Assembly (NCBI GenBank): GCA_025462885.1
Contig: JAOAPN010000006.1
Location: 186,001 to 250,000 of the forward strand
DNA: 64,000 nt
Origin: Acidobacteriaceae bacterium
GTDB lineage: Bacteria > Acidobacteriota > Terriglobia > Terriglobales > Acidobacteriaceae
Direction of reading: 5' to 3'
Below are positions 51,663 through 60,251 of the stretch, one piece after another. The notes below the pieces were generated by a model. The model did not search any database, had not been told where the DNA came from, and saw only the letters and a program-made list of their open reading frames with translations. Numbering within the stretch: position 1 is the stretch's first letter; each line of letters starts with the position of its first letter. The position numbers and the translations under genes are program-made.

Positions 51663-51745
51663 GTCAGCGATACTCGCAGGCCGCTAAGTGAGACGCAAGC
51701 AGTTTCAAAAAGGGGGTGGCTTCTCCAGTTGTTCAACTTTACGGA

Positions 51746-51759
51746 TGAATGATCATTCA
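51746..51759. promoter_or_regulatory. Perfect TetR-type palindrome
   Basis: TGAATGATCATTCA is a perfect 14-bp palindrome in the 301-bp gap 51663-51963. This half-site arrangement is typical of TetR/AcrR operators. The nearest downstream gene on plus is the 94-aa membrane protein (start 51964). A related palindrome is at 7678-7691. Nothing else in the gap looks coding. Confidence 0.4.
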
Positions 51760-51963
51760 GTTATGCTTTCGACTCGTAGACGGAGCGGTATTCCGGCTGC
51801 GGTTATGGCTTTGGTTTTGCTGTAGTTTTGGGCTGTGATTTAATGGGGGGTGTTGCGATTGCCCGGATGGGTGTCGCGATGGGCTTCACGACCATCATCA
51901 AATCGAATTCTCAAGACGATCACGCAGCGAGCCGAGACAGGCCGCAGGAGACGAAAGAACGTA

Positions 51964-52248
51964 ATGGCAAACTTACTGCTTTCCCCCGAAGAACGGAACC
52001 TTACCCCCGACGAGGTTGAGCTGCTGGATAAGCGGCGTCGGCGTGGCCAGTTGTTCCTGGTGGTCTGCTTCCAATGCATCATCGTCTCGGCGTTGCTGTC
52101 GCTTTGGACCGGCCAGGACCTGACGTATTCGCCGGGCTGGATGCATCCGGTGGCGTACTGGAACGGAATCACGCTTCTGGCAGCAATCGTGTTTGGCATT
52201 GCCGGAGTTCGTCTGCGGAGCGGAAGCAACGAGTTCATCAGCTACTAG
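51964..52248 (+). CDS. Small two-helix membrane protein
   Basis: 94 aa from ATG 51964; AGGAGA lies upstream with long spacing. A polar N-terminus (ANLLLSPEERNLTPDEVELL) with basic DKRRRR precedes helix 1 (QLFLVVCFQCIIVSALLSLW), a loop with PGWMHPVAYWNG, and helix 2 (ITLLAAIVFGIAGVRL). It precedes the EMO-etfBA operon by 100 bp, so an association with that respiratory module is possible. No known family. Confidence 0.65.
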   Translation: MANLLLSPEERNLTPDEVELLDKRRRRGQLFLVVCFQCIIVSALLSLWTGQDLTYSPGWMHPVAYWNGITLLAAIVFGIAGVRLRSGSNEFISY

Positions 52249-52348
52249 TTCCCTGCAAGAGCTAGTTCCATCGATGAGCCGACCTTCCGGTGTGTGCTGC
52301 ATGGTGCGAGCGTGCGCTGCTTGAGGCGCTGCCCGCGGATGGGTTCGG

Positions 52349-54340
52349 ATGCTGGATGTTTCGGTTGTTGCTTCGGCGGCGATGGGGATGGCTGCCCGCC
52401 CGGGTACTTTGGCGGTCTTCACGGGGCTTCACCTCTCAGGGACGCTGGCTGAGCCGGCGGGATTTACAGGGATCGAGATTGGGCTGCTGGTGGCATGCGT
52501 TCTAGCCTCCGGCGGCCTTTTCTTCTGGCGCTTCGCGCCGATCCTGCGGAATATCTTCCGCTCCAAAAAAGATAATGACTTTACGCTGCACCCGCTGGGG
52601 CGGAGGGTGTGGGACTTCTTCTGGGAGGTGCTGTGCCAGGCGAAGGTGATCCGGCAGCGGCCTCTGCCGGGGATCGCGCACGCGTTCGTGTTCTGGGGAT
52701 TTCTGGCGTTTGCGCTGGTGAGTCTGAATCACTTCGCGAACGGGATGCGACTGGGGTTTCTGGCGCCGGACGGCTCCGTCGGACGGTTCTACTTTGGGTT
52801 TGCGGCGGTGTGGGCGCTGCTGGTGGCGGTGTCGATTGCGGGACTCTTTGTGCGACGCTTCTTCGTGCGGCCGATCTGGCTGGGGACGAAGGTCTCGTAT
52901 GAGTCGGGGTTTATTGCTTTCCTGATCTTCACCTTGATGGTTACCTATCTCGCTGCGTTTTTTGTAGAGGACGGCGGCGCTGCCGTGAAATCCCTGTGGT
53001 GGACCCATACGCTGGCCCTGCTGATGTTTCTGCCGCTGATTCCGCACACCAAGCATCTGCATCTCGTCCTCAGTCCGCTGACGGTGTTTTTGAAGCGGGA
53101 TGGATTTTCGAAGATTCCTCCCCTCAGTGGCGATGAAGACTTCGGGCTGGTGGCCGGGAAAGATATTACGCAACTGATTTCGTTACAGGCTTACAGTTGC
53201 GTGGAGTGCGGACGATGTACGGAGCACTGCCCTGCCTCTATAACGGGCAAAGTGCTGAATCCAAAGGAAATTATTCTCGGGATGCGTTCTTACCTGAACG
53301 AGCTTGGACCTGCCAGCGAGGTGGCGCTGCTGGCGGAGGCACGGCCGGAGACGACGTTCGGGACCACGATGTCGATGGAGGCTGCGTTCGAGTGCACGAC
53401 CTGTGGAAGCTGCGAGTACCAGTGCCCGGTGGGAATTCAGCATGTCCCGATTCTTGTCGGGCTGCGGCGCGGCGCGACGAACACGGGGGCGTGGGAGGAC
53501 ACCTATGGGACGAAGCTCTTCCTGGCGCTTGAGAAGAACGGCAATGCGCTGGGGCTGAGTTCGAGTGAGCGGGATAAATTTGTAACCAAAACTGGTCTTC
53601 CGATCTTCGATGGCACACAGGAGTATTGCCTGTGGTTGGGATGCATGGGTGGATATGACCCAAAGGGGCGGGAGATTATCGCCGATTTCGCGCGGGTAAT
53701 GGACTACCTCGGCACTACGTTTGGCGTGCTGAAGAAAGAGAAGTGTACGGGCGATCCGGCGCGGCGGTTGGGGAACGACCTGGTATTCCAGACGATGGCG
53801 GAGTTTGGGCTGAAGGCGCTGGAGACGGCTAAGGTGCAGAAGATCGTGGCGATCTGTCCGCATTGCGTGCGGACGATCTCGAACGACTGGCGCGAGTATG
53901 GGATCGCTCCGGAGATTGAGCACCACTCGGAGTTTATGGCGCGGCATAAGGATCGTCTGCCGAAGCAGCAATCGGACGAGAGCATCGTCTATCACGACCC
54001 ATGCTACCTGGGGCGGTATCGCGATGTGTATGAGGAACCCCGGGAGATTGTCGCGCTGGCGGGCACGCTTGTTGAAGCTCCGCGATCGCGTGAGAAGAGC
54101 TTTTGCTGTGGTGCTGGGGGTGGGCTTGCGTTCCTGGGTGAGGAGACGGGGGAGCGCGTGAGTCATGTGCGCGCAGCGGAGCTTGCAGGGACGGGGGCGC
54201 AGGTGGTGGGCACGGCTTGTCCGTTCTGCAATACGATGTTTCGGGATGCTTTGAGTGAGATGGAGACGAAACCGCAGTTACTGGATATTGCGCAATTGAC
54301 AGCGAGAGCGATAACCACAGTTGGTAGTGGTGCGTTGTGA
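52349..54340 (+). CDS. ETF:menaquinone oxidoreductase-like membrane iron-sulfur protein (EMO/HdrD-like)
   Basis: 663 aa. The first 240 residues have about six hydrophobic helices with His residues (AHAFVFWGFLAFALVSLNHF, WWTHTLALLMFLPLIPHTKH) suited to heme b. Two [4Fe-4S] ferredoxin clusters follow (CVECGRCTEHCPAS, CTTCGSCEYQCPVG), then two CCG domains (CLWLGCMGGYDPKG, DPCYLGRY, CCGAGGG, GTACPFCNTM). etfB and etfA come next, 25 bp away. This is the organisation of ETF:menaquinone oxidoreductases that pass electrons from acyl-CoA dehydrogenases through ETF to menaquinone. Its last codons are written in heptad repeats (54319-54350). Confidence 0.88.
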   Translation: MLDVSVVASAAMGMAARPGTLAVFTGLHLSGTLAEPAGFTGIEIGLLVACVLASGGLFFWRFAPILRNIFRSKKDNDFTLHPLGRRVWDFFWEVLCQAKVIRQRPLPGIAHAFVFWGFLAFALVSLNHFANGMRLGFLAPDGSVGRFYFGFAAVWALLVAVSIAGLFVRRFFVRPIWLGTKVSYESGFIAFLIFTLMVTYLAAFFVEDGGAAVKSLWWTHTLALLMFLPLIPHTKHLHLVLSPLTVFLKRDGFSKIPPLSGDEDFGLVAGKDITQLISLQAYSCVECGRCTEHCPASITGKVLNPKEIILGMRSYLNELGPASEVALLAEARPETTFGTTMSMEAAFECTTCGSCEYQCPVGIQHVPILVGLRRGATNTGAWEDTYGTKLFLALEKNGNALGLSSSERDKFVTKTGLPIFDGTQEYCLWLGCMGGYDPKGREIIADFARVMDYLGTTFGVLKKEKCTGDPARRLGNDLVFQTMAEFGLKALETAKVQKIVAICPHCVRTISNDWREYGIAPEIEHHSEFMARHKDRLPKQQSDESIVYHDPCYLGRYRDVYEEPREIVALAGTLVEAPRSREKSFCCGAGGGLAFLGEETGERVSHVRAAELAGTGAQVVGTACPFCNTMFRDALSEMETKPQLLDIAQLTARAITTVGSGAL

Positions 54341-54350
54341 GTGGTGAGTT
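54319..54350 (+). repeat. Degenerate heptad repeat across the EMO stop codon
   Basis: AGTTGGT, AGTGGTG, CGTTGTG, AGTGGTG, AGTTTTT form a 7-base period, beginning inside the C-terminus of the EMO gene and running past the TGA at 54338-54340. The opening CAGTTGGTAGTGGTG closely matches CAGTTGGTAGTTGTG at 58616. Confidence 0.5.
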
Positions 54351-54365
54351 TTTCTGGGGAGACTT

Positions 54366-55127
54366 ATGAAGATCTTGGTGGCGGTGAAGCAGGTGCCGGA
54401 GCGGGACGCGCAGATTCATGTGGCCGCGGATGGTAAGTGGATCGATGAGGATGATCTTTCGTACACGATCAATGAGCCAGACGCGTACGCGCTGGAAGAG
54501 GCGTTGCAGTTGAAGGAGAAGAATGGGGGCGAAGTGGTCGTCGTGTGCGCGGGACCGGAGCGGGTGACCAGTACGCTGCGCGAGGCGCTGGCGAAGGGGG
54601 CGGACCGGGCGATTCATATTGAGGCGGATGATCTGGGGGAGCGGGATACGCTCGGCGTTGCACGGATGCTGGCGGAGGCGGTCAAGGGCGAGTCGCCGGA
54701 TTTGATCCTTACAGGGTTACAATCTGACGATCTTGGGCTGGGACAGACGGGTGTGGTGCTAGCGGAGCTGCTCGGGATTCCGCACGCAACCATTATTATG
54801 CAAGTCGAAAAGACCGACTTGGGTCTACGAGTGAAGCGCGAGCTGGAGGATGGCTGGTTCCAGCATGTGGAGATGCCGTTTCCGGCGCTGCTGACGATCC
54901 AGAGTGGCGGCAACAAGCTGCGCTATGCGACGTTGATGGGAATCAAGAAGGCGAAGACCAAGGAGACGGCTACGTTCTCTGCGAGTGCGGCGGGGGCGAA
55001 GGCGGTATCGCTTGAAAAGGTGTATCTGCCGGAGAAGCAGAAGCGGACAGAAATGTTAACGGGAACGCCTGCGGAGATTGCGGCGAAGCTGGTGGAGAAG
55101 CTGAAGTTCGATGTGAGGGTGCTATGA
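54366..55127 (+). CDS. etfB: Electron transfer flavoprotein beta subunit
   Basis: 253 aa, with GGGGAGA before the ATG. The family start MKILVAVKQVPERDAQIHV is present, then YTINEPDAYALEEALQLKEK, VVVVCAGPERVTSTLREALA, LILTGLQSDDLGLGQTGVVL and MPFPALLTIQSGGNKLRYAT. It binds AMP/FAD at the interface with EtfA. The etfA start overlaps its stop by 4 nt (ATGA), so the subunits are translationally coupled. Confidence 0.96.
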   Translation: MKILVAVKQVPERDAQIHVAADGKWIDEDDLSYTINEPDAYALEEALQLKEKNGGEVVVVCAGPERVTSTLREALAKGADRAIHIEADDLGERDTLGVARMLAEAVKGESPDLILTGLQSDDLGLGQTGVVLAELLGIPHATIIMQVEKTDLGLRVKRELEDGWFQHVEMPFPALLTIQSGGNKLRYATLMGIKKAKTKETATFSASAAGAKAVSLEKVYLPEKQKRTEMLTGTPAEIAAKLVEKLKFDVRVL

Positions 55128-56092
55128 GCGGAGTCTTGGTGGTGTTGGAGCAGCGCGAGGGGGAGTTGAACCGCATGAGCCTGGAGGCTGTTGCGGCCGG
55201 GCATTTGCTGGCGGCGAAGGTCGGCGGGGAGTGCTCGGCGGCGATGCTTTCGAGTGGCGGCGGATTGAAGGTGGGCGGGGTGGCGAAGCTTTACTCCGTC
55301 GAGCACGAGCTGCTGAAGGACTACACGGCGGATGGATATTGCGCGGTGCTGGAGCAGCTGGTGAAGAAGCTGGAGCCGGGCTATGTGCTGTTTCCGCATA
55401 CATACCAGGTGCGGGATTTTGCGCCGGCGTTGGCGACGCGGTTTGGGCAGGTACTGATCAGCGATGTGGTGGCGATGCACGATGGCGATGTGGGGCCGGT
55501 GTTTGTGCGGCAGCTTTTGCAGGGCAAGCTGAATGCGGATTATCGACAGACAGCGAGCGGGCCTTGTTTTGTTTCCGTACAGGCGGGGAGCTTCCGGGCC
55601 GAGGGTGAGGGCTCGGGGGCAGAAGCTGCGGTGGATGTGTTTGTGCCGGAGCTGAAGCCGGAACAGATTCGGAGCAAGCCGGGGGAGCCGTTCCGGGAGT
55701 CGGCGCAGACGGTGGATTTGAGTGTGGCACCGGTGATCGTGTCGGTCGGCCGGGGGATCGGCGAGGAGGGCAATATCGCGATGATGCAGGAACTGGCAGA
55801 CGCGCTGGGAGCGGAGCTGGCGGCGAGCCGTCCGATCTGCGATAACGGCTGGCTGCCGATGGAGCGGCAGGTCGGAAGCTCGGGGCAGACAGTTTCCCCG
55901 AAGCTATACCTGGCAGTCGGAATCTCAGGCGCGATTCAACACCTGGTGGGAATGAAGGGTTCAAAGGCGGTGATTGCGATCAACAAGGATGAGCATGCAC
56001 CGATCTTCGAGGTGGCGGATTTCGGGGTAGTGGGGGATTTGTTCGAGATCGTTCCGGAGCTCACGAAGGCGGTTCTGGCAGCAAAAGGCTGA
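55124..56092 (+). CDS. etfA: Electron transfer flavoprotein alpha subunit
   Basis: 322 aa. FAD-domain motifs near the C-terminus: ADALGAELAASRPICDNGWL, RQVGSSGQTVSPKLYLAVGI, SGAIQHLVGMKGSKAVIAIN and DEHAPIFEVADFGVVGDLFE. The middle holds PVIVSVGRGIGEEGNIAMMQ. It pairs with EtfB and delivers electrons to the EMO-like protein encoded first in the operon. Acyl-CoA dehydrogenase genes would lie elsewhere. Confidence 0.96.
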   Translation: MSGVLVVLEQREGELNRMSLEAVAAGHLLAAKVGGECSAAMLSSGGGLKVGGVAKLYSVEHELLKDYTADGYCAVLEQLVKKLEPGYVLFPHTYQVRDFAPALATRFGQVLISDVVAMHDGDVGPVFVRQLLQGKLNADYRQTASGPCFVSVQAGSFRAEGEGSGAEAAVDVFVPELKPEQIRSKPGEPFRESAQTVDLSVAPVIVSVGRGIGEEGNIAMMQELADALGAELAASRPICDNGWLPMERQVGSSGQTVSPKLYLAVGISGAIQHLVGMKGSKAVIAINKDEHAPIFEVADFGVVGDLFEIVPELTKAVLAAKG

Positions 56093-56172
56093 TGAGGTTG
56101 GACCTATTTTGGCAGGCAGCAGGCTGACGCAGAGAGCCCGACGGGTCTAATGTATTAAGAGGAATGGGCATG

Positions 56173-56198
56173 CCGGCGTGTCTCAGGAGACACGCCGG
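56173..56198. terminator. Perfect palindrome between etfA and moaA
   Basis: CCGGCGTGTCTC (56173-56184) pairs with GAGACACGCCGG (56187-56198), separated by AG. It may be the etfA terminator or an operator or leader element of moaA; there is no T-tract. It does not resemble the Moco riboswitch consensus as far as I can judge. Confidence 0.5.
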
Positions 56199-56270
56199 GA
56201 TCGGCTCGTTCTGAATTATCGGTTCGGATTATGAATCACTGCATCTGAAAGAAGCGACCGTGGGAGTTTT

Positions 56271-57401
56271 GTGACAACGATGCCTTTAGTGATCATCGGC
56301 GGGGCTGACGTTCTGGACAGCGACGAAGGCCTGGAGGTCCAAGAGCGGCTTGAGCTCGGGGAACCAGAGCTGGGGCGGCTGCGGGATAAATTCGGCCGCG
56401 CAATTACGGATCTGCGGGTTTCGGTGACGGACCGATGTAACTACAAGTGCGTCTATTGCCGGACGGGCAATGAAGGGGCGCAGTACGCGGAGCTTCCGAT
56501 TGCGGATTATCTGCGCATGGTTCGGATTTTCGTATCGCTGGGCGTGGAGAAGATTCGGCTGACCGGGGGTGAACCGCTGCTGCGAGCGGGCCTGGTGGAG
56601 ATGGTGGAGGAGTTGTCCAGGATGCGGACTTCGTATCTTCCGGACGGGACCGCGGTGGGTGCAGGCGAAGCTGGTTTGCCTCTGGATATTGCTCTGACGA
56701 CGAACGGACATCTGCTTGAGGGTCTGGCGGAGCCGCTGAAGCGGGCGGGGCTGAACCGGGTGACCGTCAGCATGGATGCGGTGGATGCAGAGACGTTCAC
56801 GGCGATAACGCGGGTTCCGCGAAGCTATGACAAGGTTCTGGCTGGGATTCGTAAGGCGCGCGACGCTGGGCTTGGACCGGTGAAGGTGAATTGCGTTCTG
56901 CTGCGCGGGTTCAATGATTCGCAGATCGAACAGTTTGCGGAATTCTCGCGTCGAGAGCGAGTCATTGTTCGATTTATCGAGTTTATGCCTCTTGAGGAAG
57001 ATCGCACGTGGAAGCCGGAGACCGTCGTACCGCTGGACGAGATCGTGGGACGACTGAATGCTTACCGGCCGCTGGTGGAACTGGCTCCGAACGTCGCGAG
57101 CGAGACGGCGAAGCGCTACACGTTCGACGATGGGGTGGGAGAGATCGGGATCATCGCGCCGGTGTCGCGGCCATTCTGCGGACACTGCAGCCGGGTGCGA
57201 CTGACCTCCGATGGAAAGATACGGACTTGCCTTTTCTCGCAGAGCGATCACGATCTGCAAGGCGAGATGGTTCGGGGTGGAACGGATTCCGAACTTGCAA
57301 CGTATATCCGTCGAGTGGTGATGCGGAAAGAGGCTCGCCATCACATTGGTGAACCTGGGTTCGAAAAGCCTTCGCGGAGCATGGTCCACATCGGGGGCTG
57401 A
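56271..57401 (+). CDS. moaA: GTP 3',8-cyclase MoaA
   Basis: 376 aa with a GTG start at 56271. Radical-SAM enzyme of the first molybdenum-cofactor step. The first cluster is in VTDRCNYKCVYCRTG (CxxxCxxC), SAM-binding GGEPLLR follows, and the second cluster is in PFCGHCSRVRLTSDGKIRTC. The C-terminus ends HIGG, the conserved GG motif. The N-terminal 45 residues before FGRAITDLRVSVTDRC are longer than in most MoaA. Other moa/moe genes are absent here. Confidence 0.95.
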   Translation: MTTMPLVIIGGADVLDSDEGLEVQERLELGEPELGRLRDKFGRAITDLRVSVTDRCNYKCVYCRTGNEGAQYAELPIADYLRMVRIFVSLGVEKIRLTGGEPLLRAGLVEMVEELSRMRTSYLPDGTAVGAGEAGLPLDIALTTNGHLLEGLAEPLKRAGLNRVTVSMDAVDAETFTAITRVPRSYDKVLAGIRKARDAGLGPVKVNCVLLRGFNDSQIEQFAEFSRRERVIVRFIEFMPLEEDRTWKPETVVPLDEIVGRLNAYRPLVELAPNVASETAKRYTFDDGVGEIGIIAPVSRPFCGHCSRVRLTSDGKIRTCLFSQSDHDLQGEMVRGGTDSELATYIRRVVMRKEARHHIGEPGFEKPSRSMVHIGG

Positions 57402-57518
57402 CGTTTCGGCTGCCGATAGAGGATTGACCGCTGCGATGGATGACATGAAATACCGTTTTAGACCTTGGATCGTTTTGAGACGTCCCTGCTATACCTGCAT
57501 AATTTTTCCGGTGAACGA

Positions 57519-58607
57519 GTGAAAGAGCGGCGCCAGTTCGAAGTCATTGAGAGTCGGCAGATGGATCACCTTCGGGTGTTCCACGATGTAGCGCGTGCGC
57601 TGACGTCGATGCTTGAGCTGGAGGAGATCCTCGGCGCGATCATGGAAAAGATGGCCCAGTTCTTCGGGCCGGAGCGATGGTCTCTGCTGATGGTGGATGA
57701 AGCGGAGGACGATCTCTACTACGCGATTGCGGTGGGCGAGAACGCGGAGACGCTGAAGGGTCTGCGCGTGAAGATGGGCGAGGGCGTTGCCGGGTGGGTG
57801 GCGAAGACGGGCAATCCGCTGGTGGTGCCGGACGTTTCGCTGGATCCGCACTGGCTGGCGTTCTCGAGGCGCTTTCCGGATTTGAATATCCAGTCGATTG
57901 CGTGCGTGCCGATCCGGTCCGGGAACAAGACGCTCGGAGTGATCCAGTTGCTGAACAGCAAGCTGGACCTGATGTCGGAGTACTCCATCTCGTTTTTGCG
58001 GATTTTGTGCGATTACGCGGCGATCGCGATTCAGAACGCGCGCTCGATGACGCTGATTCACGAACTGACGATTACGGATGACGTGACGGGTCTCTTCAAC
58101 GCCCGGCATCTGTACACCATGCTGGACGAGCAGGTGAAGATCAAGCAGGACTTTACGCTGCTGTTTGTGGATCTCGACCACTTCAAGGCGGTCAACGACA
58201 CGCATGGGCACCTCGTAGGCAGCCGGCTGCTGGCCGAGGTGGGAAGCCTGATGAAGCGGTCGCTGGGTCCGGATTGCGCGGCGTTCCGGTATGGCGGCGA
58301 TGAGTTCGTGGCGTTGATGCCCGGGATGCGGAAGTCCAAGGGCGTGGAGACATCGATGAAGCTGCGGGACGATCTGCGGGAAGCGCGTTTTCTGGAAGGT
58401 GCGGGACTTTCGCTGAAGATCTCGGGTAGTTTTGGGATGGCGACGTTTCCCGAGGACGGCAACACCGTGCCAACGATTCTGCGGGCAGCCGACACCATGA
58501 TGTACGAGGCGAAGAATACGACCCGCGATAACGTCGCCGTCGCAGGCCGAGGCCTGATGCTGGAGATGGACCGGGCTGGTGGGGCGTTTCGGGTGGGGCG
58601 GAAATAA
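57519..58607 (+). CDS. GAF-GGDEF diguanylate cyclase
   Basis: About 362 aa, choosing the GTG at 57519; TTG at 57465 and ATG at 57561 are alternatives in frame. The GAF domain (about 20-180) has LKMGEGVAGWVAKTGNPLV-like strands and SIACVPIRSGNKTLGVIQLL. The GGDEF domain (about 195-350) has DDVTGLFNARHLYTMLDEQ, LFVDLDHFKAVNDTHGH and the catalytic YGGDEF. The RxxD inhibitory site five residues upstream is not visible (RSLGPD instead). It probably makes c-di-GMP under control of a small ligand. Orphan. Confidence 0.9.
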   Translation: MKERRQFEVIESRQMDHLRVFHDVARALTSMLELEEILGAIMEKMAQFFGPERWSLLMVDEAEDDLYYAIAVGENAETLKGLRVKMGEGVAGWVAKTGNPLVVPDVSLDPHWLAFSRRFPDLNIQSIACVPIRSGNKTLGVIQLLNSKLDLMSEYSISFLRILCDYAAIAIQNARSMTLIHELTITDDVTGLFNARHLYTMLDEQVKIKQDFTLLFVDLDHFKAVNDTHGHLVGSRLLAEVGSLMKRSLGPDCAAFRYGGDEFVALMPGMRKSKGVETSMKLRDDLREARFLEGAGLSLKISGSFGMATFPEDGNTVPTILRAADTMMYEAKNTTRDNVAVAGRGLMLEMDRAGGAFRVGRK

Positions 58608-58616
58608 AAGAAAGAC

Positions 58617-58644
58617 AGTTGGTAGTTGTGAGTTGATAGCAGGT
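58617..58644 (+). repeat. Degenerate heptad repeat after the GGDEF gene
   Basis: AGTTGGT, AGTTGTG, AGTTGAT, AGCAGGT occur in register at 58617-58644, ten bases past the GGDEF stop. The same heptad style is at 51319, 54319 and (inverted) 60283. Confidence 0.5.
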
Positions 58645-58699
58645 CGGGCGATTTCAGTTTCTGGCGTATTAATAAAATTCAGGGTGCTGGAGGGCGTGC

Positions 58700-58909
58700 A
58701 TGGCGAAACAGAGAGGTTATCCCGATCGTCGCGGCATGGGCGCGCAAAGCGACTTCATCGCCGAGCAGTTCATTCCGAGTGAAAAGTACAAAGCGGAGCA
58801 GATGGCGAGGGTGAGGAAGCTGCTCGCTGCAGGTGTGCATCCTGAAGCGGTCGCGCAGATGTTTTCGATTCCCTTCGATCTGCTTGCCGGTGAAAAGATC
58901 GAACCGTAA
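58700..58909 (+). CDS. Conserved 69-aa protein
   Basis: 69 aa with a strong GGAGGG 5 nt before the ATG. Basic N-terminus (MAKQRGYPDRRGMGAQSDFI), then AEQFIPSEKYKAEQMARVRK and a helical end with AAGVHPEAVAQMFSIPFDLL, which looks like a small helix-turn-helix or packing motif. Soluble. No family recognised; function unknown. Confidence 0.7.
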   Translation: MAKQRGYPDRRGMGAQSDFIAEQFIPSEKYKAEQMARVRKLLAAGVHPEAVAQMFSIPFDLLAGEKIEP

Positions 58910-58968
58910 AACGCATGCATTCAAATGAGGCTTAAGTGACTCACCCGAACTCTGAAAGAATCGGCCAA

Positions 58969-60021
58969 TCAGTTGGGGCGGCGGCGTTCGAGGGTGACTG
59001 GGCGGCGGGGTTGGGGTTTTAGGGCGTCGCGGTTTTCTGGAGCGATGGGGTGGACTCCGAAGTCCCAGACGCCGAGATTGACCTCCTTGTCGGAGATGAC
59101 CTCCATGAGGGCGTACTCTCCGAAGTCGAGGGGCTGCTTCGGGGTGATCTTCATCCAGTGATTGCCGGGGAGCAGTTCGGTGGTGGTCTCGACTACGTCC
59201 TCCTGGCGGCGGACGCCTCCCAGCATGTTGATTTTGAAGCTGGTCAGCAGCCGGGCTCCGACTCGGACGTCGGCCCGGACGATGACGTAGCGGCTGTCGG
59301 GAGAGCCACCGGCAGGGGCGGTTGGGGCCTGGGCGTTGGAGCCGTGGGTGTCTACGGTAAGCGGTGTGCCTCCGGTTGGGGGTGGAGCGGAGTCGCCTAC
59401 GCGGAGATACAGGACTGGGGTATCGACGTGAAGCTGGATGAAGGAGCGCTCGCCCTTGAGCTGGACGACCTGATGCGAACTGGAGAGCGGGTTGATGGTG
59501 GCGCGAAGAATGTTATGCGCCGTGTTGCGGTTGAGGTCGCCGGAGGATTGGGGCAGCGGAACAAGCTCCGGGGTACCGTGGAAGGTATCGAGGGCCAGAA
59601 CGCTGTCCTCCTGGGGAAGACGGAGGTCGGGCGCGACCTCGGGGGTGAGAGAGGCACGGTCGGCCTCTTCCTTCAGAAGTTCGGGGTCGAGCGTAGGGGC
59701 GGGTGCCTGTCCGTCTGCGGTGGCGGTGCGGCGGGCCTCCCACTTGCGGGTGGCGTCGAGATCGACGAGGGACGCGGGAATCTCTTCTTCCGCTCCTCCG
59801 CGCTCCGCTGAGATGTAGTGGACGATGTTGCCGGTGACGCGATAGCTCATGACGATCTGGTAGCTGCCGTCCTTGAGGATGAGGCGGGTGCGGTGCGAGG
59901 TGGAAGGCGCGTCCGCCGTGACCAGCGGCTTCTGTTGCTGGGCGAGCATTGGGGGAAGAATCCCGCCAAGGGTGAGGGCTGCCGTGAGTAAGAATTGCGG
60001 GAGAGCAAACGTTGTTCGCAT
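58969..60021 (-). CDS. Exported protein of unknown function
   Basis: 350 aa with a signal peptide (LPQFLLTAALTLGGILPPML, cleavage near AQQQ). Sections include HRTRLILKDGSYQIVMSYRV, EEEIPASLVDLDATRKWEAR, and a beta-rich C-terminal half with ELLPGNHWMKITPKQPLDFG, EYALMEVISDKEVNLGVWDF. The Pro/Thr/Gly-rich middle (about 215-250) is a linker. Such two-part secreted proteins are common in acidobacteria without known role. It is on the minus strand yet G-rich on plus, in line with the GC-skew block it lies in. Confidence 0.75.
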   Translation of the reverse strand: MRTTFALPQFLLTAALTLGGILPPMLAQQQKPLVTADAPSTSHRTRLILKDGSYQIVMSYRVTGNIVHYISAERGGAEEEIPASLVDLDATRKWEARRTATADGQAPAPTLDPELLKEEADRASLTPEVAPDLRLPQEDSVLALDTFHGTPELVPLPQSSGDLNRNTAHNILRATINPLSSSHQVVQLKGERSFIQLHVDTPVLYLRVGDSAPPPTGGTPLTVDTHGSNAQAPTAPAGGSPDSRYVIVRADVRVGARLLTSFKINMLGGVRRQEDVVETTTELLPGNHWMKITPKQPLDFGEYALMEVISDKEVNLGVWDFGVHPIAPENRDALKPQPRRPVTLERRRPN

Positions 60022-60251
60022 GGGCTTCGTCTTATTTGTATAGCTGATCCAGGGCGTATCGACCTATTCCGCCTTGGCGATTGGTTGATACGCTTGGGAG
60101 TTGAGGTTTGACGTATTGGACAATCTGTTAGCGCGGGCCTTTCAGCCCGCAATTGCTTGACTGTTCCTGACTGCAGTACTCAGCCATTTTTCCTTTAACC
60201 AACTTCAGACTCAGGATACGAGCAGGCCTCGCGCTAAACGACCATCCAGTG
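60022..60251. other. Gene-free stretch with a GCGGGC hairpin
   Basis: No credible ORF. GCGGGC (60133-60138) and GCCCGC (60145-60150) form a small hairpin like the GGGC/GCCC one at 10957. With the family 3 repeat, the terminator hairpin and a nine-G run (60511-60519), the whole gap to 60533 is non-coding and unusually AT-rich. Confidence 0.5.

Noticed and set aside
56173-56270. Possible molybdenum-cofactor riboswitch before moaA
   Set aside because: The gap shows only a simple palindrome and lacks the multi-helix layout expected of the Moco RNA motif.
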